Positions 6,814 to 14,593 of a stretch of DNA of 64,000 bases are shown one piece after another (position 1 is the stretch's first letter; the number at the start of each line of letters is the position of its first letter). The notes below the pieces were generated by a model. The model was not told where the DNA came from and did no database searches. It was given only the letters and a program-made list of their open reading frames with translations. The DNA comes from Streptomyces aculeolatus (GTDB lineage: Bacteria > Actinomycetota > Actinomycetes > Streptomycetales > Streptomycetaceae). The position numbers and the translations under genes were made by a program. The DNA is taken from the NCBI RefSeq assembly GCF_020400605.1, contig NZ_JAINRD010000002.1, positions 186,001-250,000 of the forward strand, read 5' to 3'.

Positions 6814-7247
6814 GGCGTCGTCTCCTCTCGCAGCGCGAGCCCGAGGACGACCGCGGAGGCGCACGGCCACGGGACGTACAGGCGGTAAGCGGCGATACGG
6901 CCGATCGGCCGAACATCGGTGCGGCAGCGGGCGCAGACGACGCCGAAGTTGGGGGGCGCGCTGCCGATCTCGACCGGCTCGTGCCCGTAGTCGTTCTCGG
7001 CGTTGAGGCGGTAGAGGGCGGCGCGGGAGCCGGGCATGCACACGGCGCAGGGCTCCTGGCCCTCGCCGAACGCGGCGGTCATGGTGGTCTCGCGCAGCGG
7101 GTGGCCGTCGGAGAGCATGATCTGCGGCATGCCGGGGACCCACTGCTCCGGGTCGAACCGCCACAGGTCGTGTGCCGAGTGGAACGCCTTGCAATGCAGG
7201 TCGGTGTGGAAGCGGGTGCCTCCCTTGGAGGCGTACACGGTGATCAC
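6810..7247 (-). CDS. Hypothetical phage protein with a Cys cluster, 145 aa
   Basis: Begins MITVYASKGGTRFHTDLHC. Further cysteines occur as CAVC near residue 68 and CARC near residue 108, so a zinc site built from CxxC pairs is plausible. The C-terminal stretch AAYRLYVPWPCASAVVLGLA is hydrophobic enough to be a membrane-associated helix, though it is short. Coupled on both sides by 4-base overlaps. No recognised family. Confidence 0.55.
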   Translation of the reverse strand: MITVYASKGGTRFHTDLHCKAFHSAHDLWRFDPEQWVPGMPQIMLSDGHPLRETTMTAAFGEGQEPCAVCMPGSRAALYRLNAENDYGHEPVEIGSAPPNFGVVCARCRTDVRPIGRIAAYRLYVPWPCASAVVLGLALREETTP

Positions 7248-7627
7248 GGCGTGGCTCCCGGGCTCGGCGGGGCGGGTGCGCTGCTGCCACGGGCCACACG
7301 GGGACCATCCGCGGCAGCAGCGGGAACGGGGGTACGGGCGGCGCGGCGACGGTCGATCTCCGCGAACTCCAACCGCAGGTCGAAGCCCTCGGCGCGCAGC
7401 GTGTCCGCGAGCGTGTCGGCCATCTGGGCGGCCGACGCGCCGGCGTTCGCGGGGGTGCGCGCGGCGACGATGAGCCCCGCGACCACCTCCCGCAGGTGGG
7501 TGTGCTGCTCGGCGAGGCGGGCGCAGGCGTTGGAGAAGGTCGTGGCGTCCTTCTCAGCCTTGATGCGCAGGTCGACAGCCTTGCGTTCGGCGGCGCGGGC
7601 CTCCTCGAGGAGCCGGCGGCTACGCAT
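7244..7627 (-). CDS. Coiled-coil hypothetical phage protein, 127 aa
   Basis: Residues 3-50 are an amphipathic charged helix (RRLLEEARAAERKAVDLRIK, then ATTFSNACARLAEQHTHLRE) predicted to form a coiled coil; the tail is Ala/Pro-rich and probably disordered. The start overlaps the end of the exonuclease gene by 8 bases. Its place between the exonuclease and Cys-cluster genes suggests a structural or accessory role; nothing more can be said. Confidence 0.55.
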   Translation of the reverse strand: MRSRRLLEEARAAERKAVDLRIKAEKDATTFSNACARLAEQHTHLREVVAGLIVAARTPANAGASAAQMADTLADTLRAEGFDLRLEFAEIDRRRAARTPVPAAAADGPRVARGSSAPAPPSPGATP

Positions 7628-8351
7628 CGGCGCCCACCGCCTCGAAGGGGATCAGCGGCCAGTCCGTACGCACGCCGGCGGCCCACGACTCCTTGCCGGG
7701 CGTACGGGCGAAGTAGTCACGGAGCCCTTCGGCCTGCTCCCGCGCCCATCGAACCTGCGCAAGATGCAGCGTCGCGAGCGCCGCCGTGCCGATCTCCGTG
7801 TAGCCCCGGGCTATCCGCCAGGCGACCCGGCACGCGGCGAGCGCGTCGGCGTCCGCCGAGTGGGCGTCGTCGAGCCGCACGCGGTAGTGGGCGCACAGGT
7901 CGGTGAGGGTGCGGCCCCCGCGCCGGTACTGGTCGACGTGCTTGTCGAGGACGCGGGGGTCGATGACGTTGAGCCGGTCGCCGACGACATCCGTCAGCGG
8001 CTTCACGCCGTGGCGCCGGGCCTCGCGGTCCAGCATCGTCAGGTCGAACGCGGCGTTCATGATGACGATGGGCTGGCCGACCTCGACGGCCTCGGCGAGC
8101 GCCTGCACCAGCTCGGCGACGACCTCGGCGGCCGGCCGCCCTTCCGTGCGGACCTTCTCGGTGGTGATGCCGTGCACGGCCGTGGATTCGGCGGGGATGT
8201 CGACGTCGGGGTCGGCGAGCCAGGTGCGGGAGTCGGTGCCGGGCGCGAGGCCGCAGGTGACGACGCAGGCGGTGACGATGCGGTCGGTCTCGGGGTCGAC
8301 ACCGGTCGACTCAAGATCAAATCCGGTCATGGGGCCGGTGTGCCAGGACAT
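7620..8351 (-). CDS. DnaQ-like 3'-5' exonuclease (DEDDh)
   Basis: All three exonuclease motifs are present: Exo I FDLESTGVDPETDRIV (Asp and Glu near residues 12-14), Exo II MNAAFDLTMLDREARR (Asp near 102), and Exo III DDAHSADADALAAC with the general-base His and the last Asp near 160-165. This is the DEDDh type of proofreading and RNase-T-like enzymes. At 243 residues it is a stand-alone domain. It probably works with the phage recombination or replication machinery on 3' ends. ATG at 8351 shares its A with the TGA of the ERF gene; an internal ATG at 8330 is also possible. Confidence 0.88.
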   Translation of the reverse strand: MSWHTGPMTGFDLESTGVDPETDRIVTACVVTCGLAPGTDSRTWLADPDVDIPAESTAVHGITTEKVRTEGRPAAEVVAELVQALAEAVEVGQPIVIMNAAFDLTMLDREARRHGVKPLTDVVGDRLNVIDPRVLDKHVDQYRRGGRTLTDLCAHYRVRLDDAHSADADALAACRVAWRIARGYTEIGTAALATLHLAQVRWAREQAEGLRDYFARTPGKESWAAGVRTDWPLIPFEAVGADA

Positions 8352-9133
8352 CAGGCGCCACCGCCGAACCCGCGCTCGGTACCGACCCGCATGATCAGCG
8401 CGACAATGCCCTCGTCGTCGCCGGTCTCGTTCTGCACCTTCTGGTTCGCGCGCTGCTGCTGCCGCAGCTCGTACACCATCTGCGACATGCGCGCCTTGCT
8501 GGTGCCGGGGTCGAGCGCCTCGTCGCGGTAACCGGTCAGCGGCCGGAGCGGCGCCTCACCACGCTCGACGTGCGAGGCGTCGGGGTCCTTGTCGTGCGTC
8601 GGCGTCAGACCGCCGGTCAGCAGCAGCACCCGCAGCGCGACAGACTGCGCTTTCGCCGTGCCCTTGTCCGCGGAGTCGAGCGCCTCGCCCCGCGTCTTCA
8701 GCAGCACGGGCAGCGTGTCGCCCTTCGGGCCCATGACCATCCACGAGACGGTCACGGTGCACTCGCGCATCTTGTTGCCCTTGGACGTGGTGGTGTCGCG
8801 GTGCTCTGCGTCCACGTCGACGGGGAAGATGTTGATCCCGTGCTTCAAGGTCACGGGACCGAAGGTGTTGACCACGGTGTCGACACCGCGGAAGTTGAAG
8901 CGGGTGCCGCCGCCGTTGTACTGCTCGCTCTTGGCGATGGCGCGGACCTCGCGGCGGACGCGGAGCCACGCCACGTGGACGGGGATCATCTCGGGGTCGT
9001 CGTTGCCGGGCTCGTAGTCAGCCATCGGGTCCGGCGCAGGGACGAACGGCTCGACGGGCTCGGCGGCCGGGGCCTGCGTCTCGATGTCGGTGCGGCCGGC
9101 GGCGGCCGCGGCGCGCTCGGTGAGCGTGCTCAT
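8351..9133 (-). CDS. ERF-family single-strand annealing protein
   Basis: Residues 50-180 match the ERF core: VRREVRAIAKSEQYNGGGTR, then FNFRGVDTVVNTFGPVTLKH and GINIFPVDVDAEHRDTTTSK, followed by the conserved ADKGTAKAQSVALR helix and the LLLTGGLTPTHDKDPDAS loop. ERF proteins anneal complementary single strands in phage recombination, usually with an exonuclease. The C-terminal region (QMVYELRQQQRANQKVQNET) is helical and charged. It lies directly downstream of a YqaJ exonuclease gene with a 4-base overlap, the classic annealase-exonuclease pair. Start ATG at 9133. Confidence 0.88.
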   Translation of the reverse strand: MSTLTERAAAAAGRTDIETQAPAAEPVEPFVPAPDPMADYEPGNDDPEMIPVHVAWLRVRREVRAIAKSEQYNGGGTRFNFRGVDTVVNTFGPVTLKHGINIFPVDVDAEHRDTTTSKGNKMRECTVTVSWMVMGPKGDTLPVLLKTRGEALDSADKGTAKAQSVALRVLLLTGGLTPTHDKDPDASHVERGEAPLRPLTGYRDEALDPGTSKARMSQMVYELRQQQRANQKVQNETGDDEGIVALIMRVGTERGFGGGA

Positions 9134-10164
9134 GCGTTGTGCTCCTCACGGATCGAGCGGGGAATGGTCAAGCGGCGCGACACCCGGTCCTCGACGCAGT
9201 CGGAGTAGGCGTCCGGCCACTGCTCGGCGAGGCGCGTGAAGTCGCAGTGGCGGCGGGCCTGTTCGTCGAGGGACACGTACGGGCGGTCGAGGACGGTCCC
9301 GGCTTCGGCGTCGCCGAGGGCGCCGAGGATCCGCGCCTTCGCGGCCTTCTTCCGGCCCGCGGCTTCGGTCTCGTCGTTGTGCGCGTCGAGGTAGTCGGCC
9401 ACCGCGTCCTGCGCCTCGTAGTCGCGGGACAGGTCCACGGCGCCAGCGCGGTCGGGGTAGAGCTGCTCGTACAGGTCGAGCAGCACCTCGGGGTCAGCGT
9501 CGGCGGCGAGCGTCGGCGGCTGGCGGTCGGTGATCTGCTGCCACGCCCGCTCTCCGGCCGCGCGCAGGTCGTCGACAAGCTGTTGGTGGTCGGCGACGCG
9601 GATCACGTACTGCCGGAAGTCGTTGCCTCCGAGGAGTACTGCGGCGTGGATGTGGTCGTATCCGCAGGTGTCGGCCTGCCAGAGGGTCTGCACGAGCACG
9701 TCGTCGGCGACGCCGGCGCGGAACTGGGACGCCTTCATCTTGTCGCGGCACTTGATCTCTACCGCGCACTTCTCGCGGCCGTCAGCGAGGGGGCATTCGA
9801 GGACGCGGCGGTCAAGGGTGCACATCTGCCACGGCCGTTCGGTGTTGGCGATCAGCCCCACCTTCTGGATCACGGACCGGTTGCGGCGTGCCCACTCGCG
9901 GGCGACGGTTTCCTCGTTGAGGCGTCCCCAGAGGGCGGGTTCGGAGTCGTCGCCGTCTATGGGCAGGCCGCCGGTCTTGTCGTGGTAGACGGAGAGGGCG
10001 TTGCCGTAGCGGCTGATGCCGAGGATCGCGGCGATGTCGGAGGAGCCGAGGCCCTGGCGGCGTGCGCGGAGCCAGAGGTCGCGGTCGCCGTCGATGTCGG
10101 CGGCGGGGAGGATGAGCCGGCCGGTGGGGGTGATGCGGCGGCCGGCCTGCACGGTGGTCGTCAC
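9130..10164 (-). CDS. YqaJ-type (lambda-exonuclease-like) recombinase nuclease
   Basis: PD-(D/E)xK fold of the YqaJ family: WLRARRQGLGSSDIAAILGI near residue 30, NALSVYHDKTGGL, ALWGRLNEETVAREWARRN with the first Glu, then CTLDRRVLECP (the Asp) and the core motif CAVEIKCRDKM (Glu-x-Lys) near 155. These act as a 5'-3' exonuclease that prepares single strands for the annealing protein encoded just downstream. About 344 residues, normal for the family. GTG at 10164 overlaps the stop of the upstream small gene. Confidence 0.88.
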   Translation of the reverse strand: MTTTVQAGRRITPTGRLILPAADIDGDRDLWLRARRQGLGSSDIAAILGISRYGNALSVYHDKTGGLPIDGDDSEPALWGRLNEETVAREWARRNRSVIQKVGLIANTERPWQMCTLDRRVLECPLADGREKCAVEIKCRDKMKASQFRAGVADDVLVQTLWQADTCGYDHIHAAVLLGGNDFRQYVIRVADHQQLVDDLRAAGERAWQQITDRQPPTLAADADPEVLLDLYEQLYPDRAGAVDLSRDYEAQDAVADYLDAHNDETEAAGRKKAAKARILGALGDAEAGTVLDRPYVSLDEQARRHCDFTRLAEQWPDAYSDCVEDRVSRRLTIPRSIREEHNA

Positions 10165-10424
10165 AGTGCCTCCCCGACGTAGCGCGCCTGGACGGCGGTC
10201 CCGCCGTCGTCGAGGCGCGCCGTCCGCGCCTCGAAGTGGCCTGCGGGCAGGTAGGCGGGCAGGCGGTCGCCGGTGGCGATACGGCGGGCCGTGGTCTGCG
10301 CGACCGCGCGGGATCGGTGGGTGCTGACGTGCTGCCATTCGCCGGGTGTGCGGCGGAGTCGGCGGGCGACGTCGGCGTGCCGGGTGAAGGACCTGTACGG
10401 GCTGCGCGGGGGTGGCTTGCTCAT
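10161..10424 (-). CDS. Hypothetical phage protein, 87 aa
   Basis: A small, basic protein (RSFTRHADVARRLRRTPGEW, then QHVSTHRSRAVAQTTARRIA) with a beta-rich C-terminus (GHFEARTARLDDGGTAVQAR). Similar short proteins with a RxxAxxxAxxIxxG core occur in actinophage early operons without assigned function. ATG at 10424 and stop both in 4-base overlaps with neighbours. Confidence 0.55.
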   Translation of the reverse strand: MSKPPPRSPYRSFTRHADVARRLRRTPGEWQHVSTHRSRAVAQTTARRIATGDRLPAYLPAGHFEARTARLDDGGTAVQARYVGEAL

Positions 10425-10717
10425 CGCTGCACCTCCGGCAGGGTGCGCAGCGGGGTGGTGTCGTCGGTGAGGAGCAGCGCCATGGGGATGGACTGGGTGG
10501 TCTCGGAGTCGTCGACGGGCCGTGTGTCTGTCCACGTGGCGCGGGGCTCGGGGCCGCGGTCGGCCCATGCCGGGGCGGCGGCCGGGCGCGGTGTGGTGCG
10601 TGCCGCGCGGTGCCGTCCGGTGGGCGGCGGGGTGCGTCCGAGCCACCAGCCGAACGCGACGGAGGCGAGCGCGAGGACGCCGAGGGTGAACGCCAGGGTG
10701 GCGACGACGATGGTCAC
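10421..10717 (-). CDS. Small membrane protein, 98 aa
   Basis: One N-terminal transmembrane helix (TIVVATLAFTLGVLALASVA, residues 2-21) followed by FGWWLGR and a long Pro/Ala/Arg-rich cytoplasmic or external tail. GTG start at 10717 in a GTGA overlap. No recognised domain. Three genes of this early operon encode single-span proteins; their roles are unknown. Confidence 0.55.
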   Translation of the reverse strand: MTIVVATLAFTLGVLALASVAFGWWLGRTPPPTGRHRAARTTPRPAAAPAWADRGPEPRATWTDTRPVDDSETTQSIPMALLLTDDTTPLRTLPEVQR

Positions 10718-11328
10718 GACCCACCCCCGGCGGCGAGGCGCTGCAGGCCGTAGCCGCGCACCTTGTCGTACCGGCGGATGCCCCACACGATCGCGTGGCA
10801 GGCCCACAGGAACGGCCAGTTCCAATCGCGGAAGTCCAGCTCCCACGTGTCCTCGAAGCCGTAGCCCGCGAACTCGAAGTCGTTCAGGGCCTCGCGCGCC
10901 GTGTCCTCGTAGTGGAGGTCGAAGCGGCTCAGGATGTCGTCGCGGACGGCGCGGCTGACGCCCCGGGGGGCGGTGCCGTTGCGGATGTCGTCGGCGACGC
11001 ACTCCTTGACGACCTGCTTGAACCTGTCCTCGGAGTACTCCTTGGTGCTGTCGCGTCCGCCCTCGGTCTTCTCGGACCAGTAGCCCGGGTTGATACGGCG
11101 TCCGCGGAAGAACTCGAACATGTCCGGCAGGCGGGTGAACATGTAGCCGTCGATGTCGCCTCGGACGACGAGGCTGCCGGGCCACGTCACGAGGTCGAAC
11201 CAGTAGAAGCCGTGCGAGCGGTCGGCGAACCGCAGGTGTCGGTACAGGCCGTCGTCGTGGAGCACGGTCATCTGGTGGCCGGCGGTGTCGCGGGCGAACC
11301 GCTCGGCGCTCTCGGTGTAGTCGCTCAT
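10714..11328 (-). CDS. Conserved hypothetical phage protein, 204 aa
   Basis: Aromatic-rich soluble protein: GHQMTVLHDDGLYRHLRFAD near residue 18, GFYWFDLVTWPGSLVVRGDI near 40, then MFEFFRGRRINPGYWSEKTE and a C-terminal WELDFRDWNWPFLWACHAIV. The composition and the regular alternation suggest a mixed alpha/beta enzyme-like fold, and such proteins are frequent in Streptomyces and Rhodococcus phages, but I know no function. Coupled by ATGA and GTGA overlaps on either side. Confidence 0.6.
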   Translation of the reverse strand: MSDYTESAERFARDTAGHQMTVLHDDGLYRHLRFADRSHGFYWFDLVTWPGSLVVRGDIDGYMFTRLPDMFEFFRGRRINPGYWSEKTEGGRDSTKEYSEDRFKQVVKECVADDIRNGTAPRGVSRAVRDDILSRFDLHYEDTAREALNDFEFAGYGFEDTWELDFRDWNWPFLWACHAIVWGIRRYDKVRGYGLQRLAAGGGS

Positions 11329-11450
11329 CGGGTTCCCCCGGGGTTCTGGTGGTCGTGGGGTCGGCGGGCCGCGCGGCGCAGCGCGACGTATCCAGCGGCA
11401 GCGAGCAGCGAAGCGGCGAACCAGACGGCGAGGACCAGGAAGGCGGTCAT
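11325..11450 (-). CDS. Tiny membrane protein, 41 aa
   Basis: MTAFLVLAVWFAASLLAAAG forms one transmembrane helix and is followed by a basic tail (ALRRAARRPHDHQNPGG). The ATG at 11450 shares a base with the upstream stop; the GTG at 11453 would give the 4-base GTGA overlap used by its neighbours and adds one residue. Too short for family assignment. Confidence 0.5.
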   Translation of the reverse strand: MTAFLVLAVWFAASLLAAAGYVALRRAARRPHDHQNPGGTR

Positions 11451-11785
11451 CACGAGCGCCCACCCCCCTCGGCAAGCCGCACGATGGTGACCTCCGGCGC
11501 CCGCTCGGCAGGCGACGGCCACGCGCCGTTGATGAACTGCGCGATCTTGTGCGCGCGCTTCACGTCGCTGCACGGCCACTCGTCGTCGTCCCACTCGCAG
11601 TGCCATCCGTCGTCGTCCCGGTACGGGGCGTGGGCGAGGGCGCAGTCGTTGAGGAGCAGTGCGATCGACAGCAGCAGGGAGTCGGTCATGGGCACGGTGC
11701 CGCCGGTGCGCATGAGGTGCTGGCCCACGTGCCGGGCGGTGTACGCGGCGGCCTGGATCTCGTCGCATTCGGTGCGGTCACCCAC
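11450..11785 (-). CDS. Hypothetical phage protein, 111 aa
   Basis: Start taken at the GTG at 11785, which overlaps the upstream stop by 8 bases and precedes DRTECDEIQAAAYTARHVGQ; an internal ATG at about 11689 gives a 79-residue version (MTDSLLLSIALLLNDCALAH). The central part is acidic and Trp-rich (YRDDDGWHCEWDDDEWPCSD), with a Cys pair. Unknown function. Confidence 0.5.
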   Translation of the reverse strand: MGDRTECDEIQAAAYTARHVGQHLMRTGGTVPMTDSLLLSIALLLNDCALAHAPYRDDDGWHCEWDDDEWPCSDVKRAHKIAQFINGAWPSPAERAPEVTIVRLAEGGGRS

Positions 11786-12113
11786 GGCCCTCACCGCCCT
11801 CCGCGCGCACTCCACAGACGTTGCACGTGAAGCCCAAGGGCGGCGCGCCGGAACACGCCCGGCACGACGGTGCGGTGAGGAGTTCGCCCACCGGCACACC
11901 GAACAGCGCGGCCATCGCGACCAGTTCGACAGCAGTCCACGGCTTCTGACGCGGCTTGCCCACCTGCTCCGCTGCGGACCAATTCGCCTTCGACCAGGGC
12001 TCGCCAAGGAACGAGCCGAGGCGCTGCCCGGCGTCCTCCTGCCGCCATCCGCGGGCGTGCCGCAGGCGGCGGACGTTGCGGGAGACGGTCTCCGCTGCAC
12101 GCTTGGACCTCAC
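11778..12113 (-). CDS. XRE-type HTH regulator with C-terminal zinc ribbon
   Basis: N-terminal Cro/CI-like helix-turn-helix: SRNVRRLRHARGWRQEDAGQ near residue 10, then SKANWSAAEQ and WTAVELVAMAALFGVPVGEL at the end of the domain. The last 30 residues carry CRAC and CNVC, a four-Cys zinc ribbon. The HTH plus ribbon layout is common in Streptomyces-phage regulators. It lies inside the early operon, so it may tune early-to-late timing rather than the lysogeny choice. ATG at 12113 in an ATGA overlap. Confidence 0.72.
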   Translation of the reverse strand: MRSKRAAETVSRNVRRLRHARGWRQEDAGQRLGSFLGEPWSKANWSAAEQVGKPRQKPWTAVELVAMAALFGVPVGELLTAPSCRACSGAPPLGFTCNVCGVRAEGGEGRG

Positions 12114-12301
12114 TGCTCGCCACCCCCTTCGACGTGCTCGGGGTGGGCCGCGGCGTCAGCGGCGAACCAGGAGTCGACCGGGTCCAGCGCATGCCGGTCC
12201 GGGTCGTCCAGCGGCAGCCGGCGCCGCATCTCCTCGATCTGCGCCTCAAGGTCGGCGGTCGGGACGTCGAGTGCGGCGATGGCGCGCCGCGGGCCGTTCA
12301 C
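12110..12301 (-). CDS. Hypothetical phage protein, 63 aa
   Basis: GTG start at 12301 overlaps the upstream stop (GTGA) and the stop overlaps the HTH-zinc gene. The protein is helical and acidic: ALDVPTADLEAQIEEMRRRL, then DSWFAADAAAHPEHVEGGG. No recognised domain. Confidence 0.5.
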   Translation of the reverse strand: MNGPRRAIAALDVPTADLEAQIEEMRRRLPLDDPDRHALDPVDSWFAADAAAHPEHVEGGGEQ

Positions 12302-12630
12302 GACAGCCCCCGAGCGATGTCCGCAGGAGTCGGCGGAACGAGGCGACGAACCGCCACCCAGCCCCGCGACCACTCGTACTCGTTGAGCCGGTGCGTCACC
12401 CGCGGGTCGAGGGCGCCCTGCGCCCACTGGCCGCACGCGATCCAGCCGCCGGTGTCGGCGTCCCACTCGACTGCCTCGCAGCGGAAGTGCGTGAGGACGG
12501 TCGCCTCGTAGTCGCGGTTGAGGCGGTACTCGGTGCCGGGCTGGAAGAAGTCCTCCGGCAGGGTGGGGGTGTCGGTGGTGTGCTCGTGCTCGGCGGCCGG
12601 GGCCGCGGGCAGGTTGCGGCGCTGGAACAT
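12298..12630 (-). CDS. Hypothetical phage protein, 110 aa
   Basis: A beta-rich small protein (FFQPGTEYRLNRDYEATVLT, then VEWDADTGGWIACGQWAQGA) of a type often met in actinophages. ATG at 12630 shares a base with the upstream stop, and its own stop overlaps the next start. Function unknown. Confidence 0.55.
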   Translation of the reverse strand: MFQRRNLPAAPAAEHEHTTDTPTLPEDFFQPGTEYRLNRDYEATVLTHFRCEAVEWDADTGGWIACGQWAQGALDPRVTHRLNEYEWSRGWVAVRRLVPPTPADIARGLS

Positions 12631-12905
12631 CAGCCCTCACCCCCGAACAGCCGCACCAGCGACCCACCAGGCCGGGAGGCAAGGACCTTGTTCGCGGCGG
12701 CCACATCACGGACCAGGCACGCCCAGCCCGCGGTCATCTCCCGCCGCGCATCCGCAGGCATCTCGTCGTCGCGCATCAGGCCCTGAAGCAGCCGGGCGTT
12801 CCCAGCGGCTTCGGAGGCGGCTTCCTCCACGTCGATCAGGTCGTAGGACCAGACGCCGACCACGCCGTGCGCGGAGGCGAACAGGTCCACACAGACGGCG
12901 TCCAT
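12630..12905 (-). CDS. Hypothetical phage protein, 91 aa
   Basis: Helical protein (DLIDVEEAASEAAGNARLLQ, then ADARREMTAGWACLVRDVAA) with the start ATG at 12905 sharing its base with the upstream stop. No domain recognised; resembles small uncharacterised early proteins. Confidence 0.5.
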   Translation of the reverse strand: MDAVCVDLFASAHGVVGVWSYDLIDVEEAASEAAGNARLLQGLMRDDEMPADARREMTAGWACLVRDVAAANKVLASRPGGSLVRLFGGEG

Positions 12906-13678
12906 CAGGCACCGCCCGTCTGCGCGTCGCCCTTGACGGTGCGCCACGGCCCGTACCGGACCGTGCGCTGCACCAGAACCGCGTCACTCCGCATGTCCCG
13001 CCAGCGGGTCAGCGCCTGCTCGGCGTCGGCCCGGTCGCGGCGCTGGTCGACGTGCTCGATGGCGTCGCCGTACCGGACCCCGTACTCGTGGCCCGCCTGC
13101 GGGGCGTCGCTGCCCAACGCCACATCGCCCTCGTCGGCGGCGGTGTCGTCGTCGTATCCGGCGACCACCCACCGCTCCGCAGCCCGATCCCAGACCACGG
13201 ACCACGTACGGTGGTCGGTGAGGGTGCCGTCGAGGTCGATGCCGATGGCGTCGACCGCGTTGAGCGCGTCAGCGATGGCCTGCCACCGCGACCGCTCGGT
13301 ACGGGGCGCCTCAGCCTCACCGCCGTCCCGCTTCGAGCAGGTGCAGGTGGGACCGATGCCCGCGGCGTAGGCACACGGGTTGTCGTGGCCGCCACGAAGC
13401 GGGAAGTCCGCCCCGTCCGTCTGCGCGTCGTGCTCGGCGAGGAAATCCGCCAGGGCGCGGTTGCCCTCACCCGACGCGGCGTCCTTCCGGCGGACCTGCT
13501 CCAGCAGGAACCGGCGCTGTGCCCGCAGCTTCTCCAGCTCGGCGGCGCCACCCTCCTCCACCAACATCCCGCGCCCGGCCAACACCTCAACCGCAGCCGA
13601 CGCGATCTCCTCCGCGCTCTCCGTCCACGCCTGCCACAACAGCGACCGCGCGTGCGCCTGCAACCCGTTGTCAGTCAC
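12905..13678 (-). CDS. Hypothetical coiled-coil phage protein, 257 aa
   Basis: The N-terminal half is helical with a coiled-coil-like segment (AAELEKLRAQRRFLLEQVRR near residue 48). A Cys cluster lies near residue 105 (CAYAAGIGPTCTC) and may bind metal. The sequence IGIDLDGTLTDH near residue 148 looks like a HAD phosphatase motif, but the rest of that fold is missing. Start ATG at 13678 overlaps the upstream stop. Function unknown. Confidence 0.5.
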   Translation of the reverse strand: MTDNGLQAHARSLLWQAWTESAEEIASAAVEVLAGRGMLVEEGGAAELEKLRAQRRFLLEQVRRKDAASGEGNRALADFLAEHDAQTDGADFPLRGGHDNPCAYAAGIGPTCTCSKRDGGEAEAPRTERSRWQAIADALNAVDAIGIDLDGTLTDHRTWSVVWDRAAERWVVAGYDDDTAADEGDVALGSDAPQAGHEYGVRYGDAIEHVDQRRDRADAEQALTRWRDMRSDAVLVQRTVRYGPWRTVKGDAQTGGA

Positions 13679-14103
13679 GGCGCCACCGACCCGGCAGCCT
13701 CGGCGGCACCCGCCGCAGCGTCCCGGCCCGCGGCCTCGAAGAACGCCTGCCCCAGCGGGACCACACCCGCCGTACGCGGCGACTTCGTGTCCGCCTCAAT
13801 CCCGTGACCGGCCAGGCGCACCGTCACCCCGTTGAACGCGCCCGGCGCTTCGAGCCACTGCGCACCCGCGTAGTCGTGCAACTCCACCGCGGCGACGGGG
13901 ATCTTCAGGGCCGTACGCCACTGCTCGAAGCCCCCGGCCGTCCGCGTCTGCATGTCCAGTACGACCGGCAAGGCAGTGTGGATCATGACGAAGGGAACAG
14001 GCAGGCCCGGGAAGGCGTCGCGGAGCGCCGACAGCGCGTCGTACGCCTCGCTGAAGTCGTCCATCACAGGGTCGGGGTTGTGCGCTGTACTCTGAGTGCT
14101 CAT
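13675..14103 (-). CDS. First gene of the early operon, hypothetical, 142 aa
   Basis: Begins MSTQSTAHNPDPVMDDFSEA and has a mixed alpha/beta composition (YDALSALRDAFPGLPVPFVM, then GFEQWRTALKIPVAAVELHD). No recognised family. It heads the long leftward run of coupled genes, so its promoter should lie in 14104-14145, though I see no clear -10/-35 pair there. A GCGAGG about 8 bases before the ATG at 14103 can serve as ribosome binding site. Confidence 0.55.
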   Translation of the reverse strand: MSTQSTAHNPDPVMDDFSEAYDALSALRDAFPGLPVPFVMIHTALPVVLDMQTRTAGGFEQWRTALKIPVAAVELHDYAGAQWLEAPGAFNGVTVRLAGHGIEADTKSPRTAGVVPLGQAFFEAAGRDAAAGAAEAAGSVAP

Positions 14104-14145
14104 CGGTGAGCCTCGCTTTCTGCTGTTGAGTGGGGTGGAGCCGTA

Positions 14146-14181
14146 GGGGCCGACCCCCGGACGCACATCCGGGACGGCCCC
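14146..14181 (-). terminator. Hairpin downstream of the repressor-excisionase unit
   Basis: The outer stem pairs GGGGCCG (14146-14152) with CGGCCCC (14175-14181); an inner stem pairs CCCGGA (14156-14161) with TCCGGG (14168-14173) around the loop CGCACA. It starts 10 bases past the stop of the excisionase-like gene and sits in the 88-base gap before the early operon, so it probably ends the leftward lysogeny transcript or acts as a control point for read-through into the early operon. No T-run. Confidence 0.55.
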
Positions 14182-14191
14182 GTCTTGCTGC

Positions 14192-14593
14192 TCAGCCGGT
14201 ACGCCGACCAGGCAGCGGAGTCAGGCGCGACGGCGACGAACCGCCGGGCACACGGACCGTCGGCGCGGACTCCGGCTCCACATGCAGGAGCGCGAGGATC
14301 CGGTCGAGGTCGTCATCGGTGAAGAGCACGAGCCGCCCGGCCTTGGTGTGCGGGAGGGTCTTGATGCGGTTCTTCAGCCACTTCGGGTGCACCCGAAGTT
14401 CGGCGGCAGCCTCGTCGTAGTCGTAGAGGCGCCGCCGCTGCGGCGTCTCCCGCAGCTCGGCGACCTCGGTCAACAGCCCCGTCACAGCCTGTGCAAGGAC
14501 GGCGACCTGAGCGTGCAGGCTCGCGTCCCCGGCTGCGGCAGGCTGGTGCGAAGTACGCGCACGGGCTGGAGTCGCGTGCGACGCCGCGCTCAT
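14192..14593 (-). CDS. Excisionase-like helix-turn-helix protein, 133 aa
   Basis: The central region (residues 60-105) is a MerR/excisionase-type winged HTH: YDYDEAAAELRVHPKWLKNR, then KTLPHTKAGRLVLFTDDDLD. It is preceded by a coiled-coil-like helix (LHAQVAVLAQAVTGLLTEVA) and followed by a Pro/Ser tail. Such small proteins beside a phage repressor commonly serve as excisionase or second regulator. The ATG at 14593 overlaps the stop of the XRE repressor gene, so the two are co-translated, and a terminator-like hairpin follows the stop. Confidence 0.7.
   Translation of the reverse strand: MSAASHATPARARTSHQPAAAGDASLHAQVAVLAQAVTGLLTEVAELRETPQRRRLYDYDEAAAELRVHPKWLKNRIKTLPHTKAGRLVLFTDDDLDRILALLHVEPESAPTVRVPGGSSPSRLTPLPGRRTG

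Noticed and set aside
12905-13678. HAD phosphatase, from the IGIDLDGTLTDH segment
   Set aside because: Only the first motif is present; the later Ser/Thr, Lys and acidic motifs and the general fold pattern are not visible.
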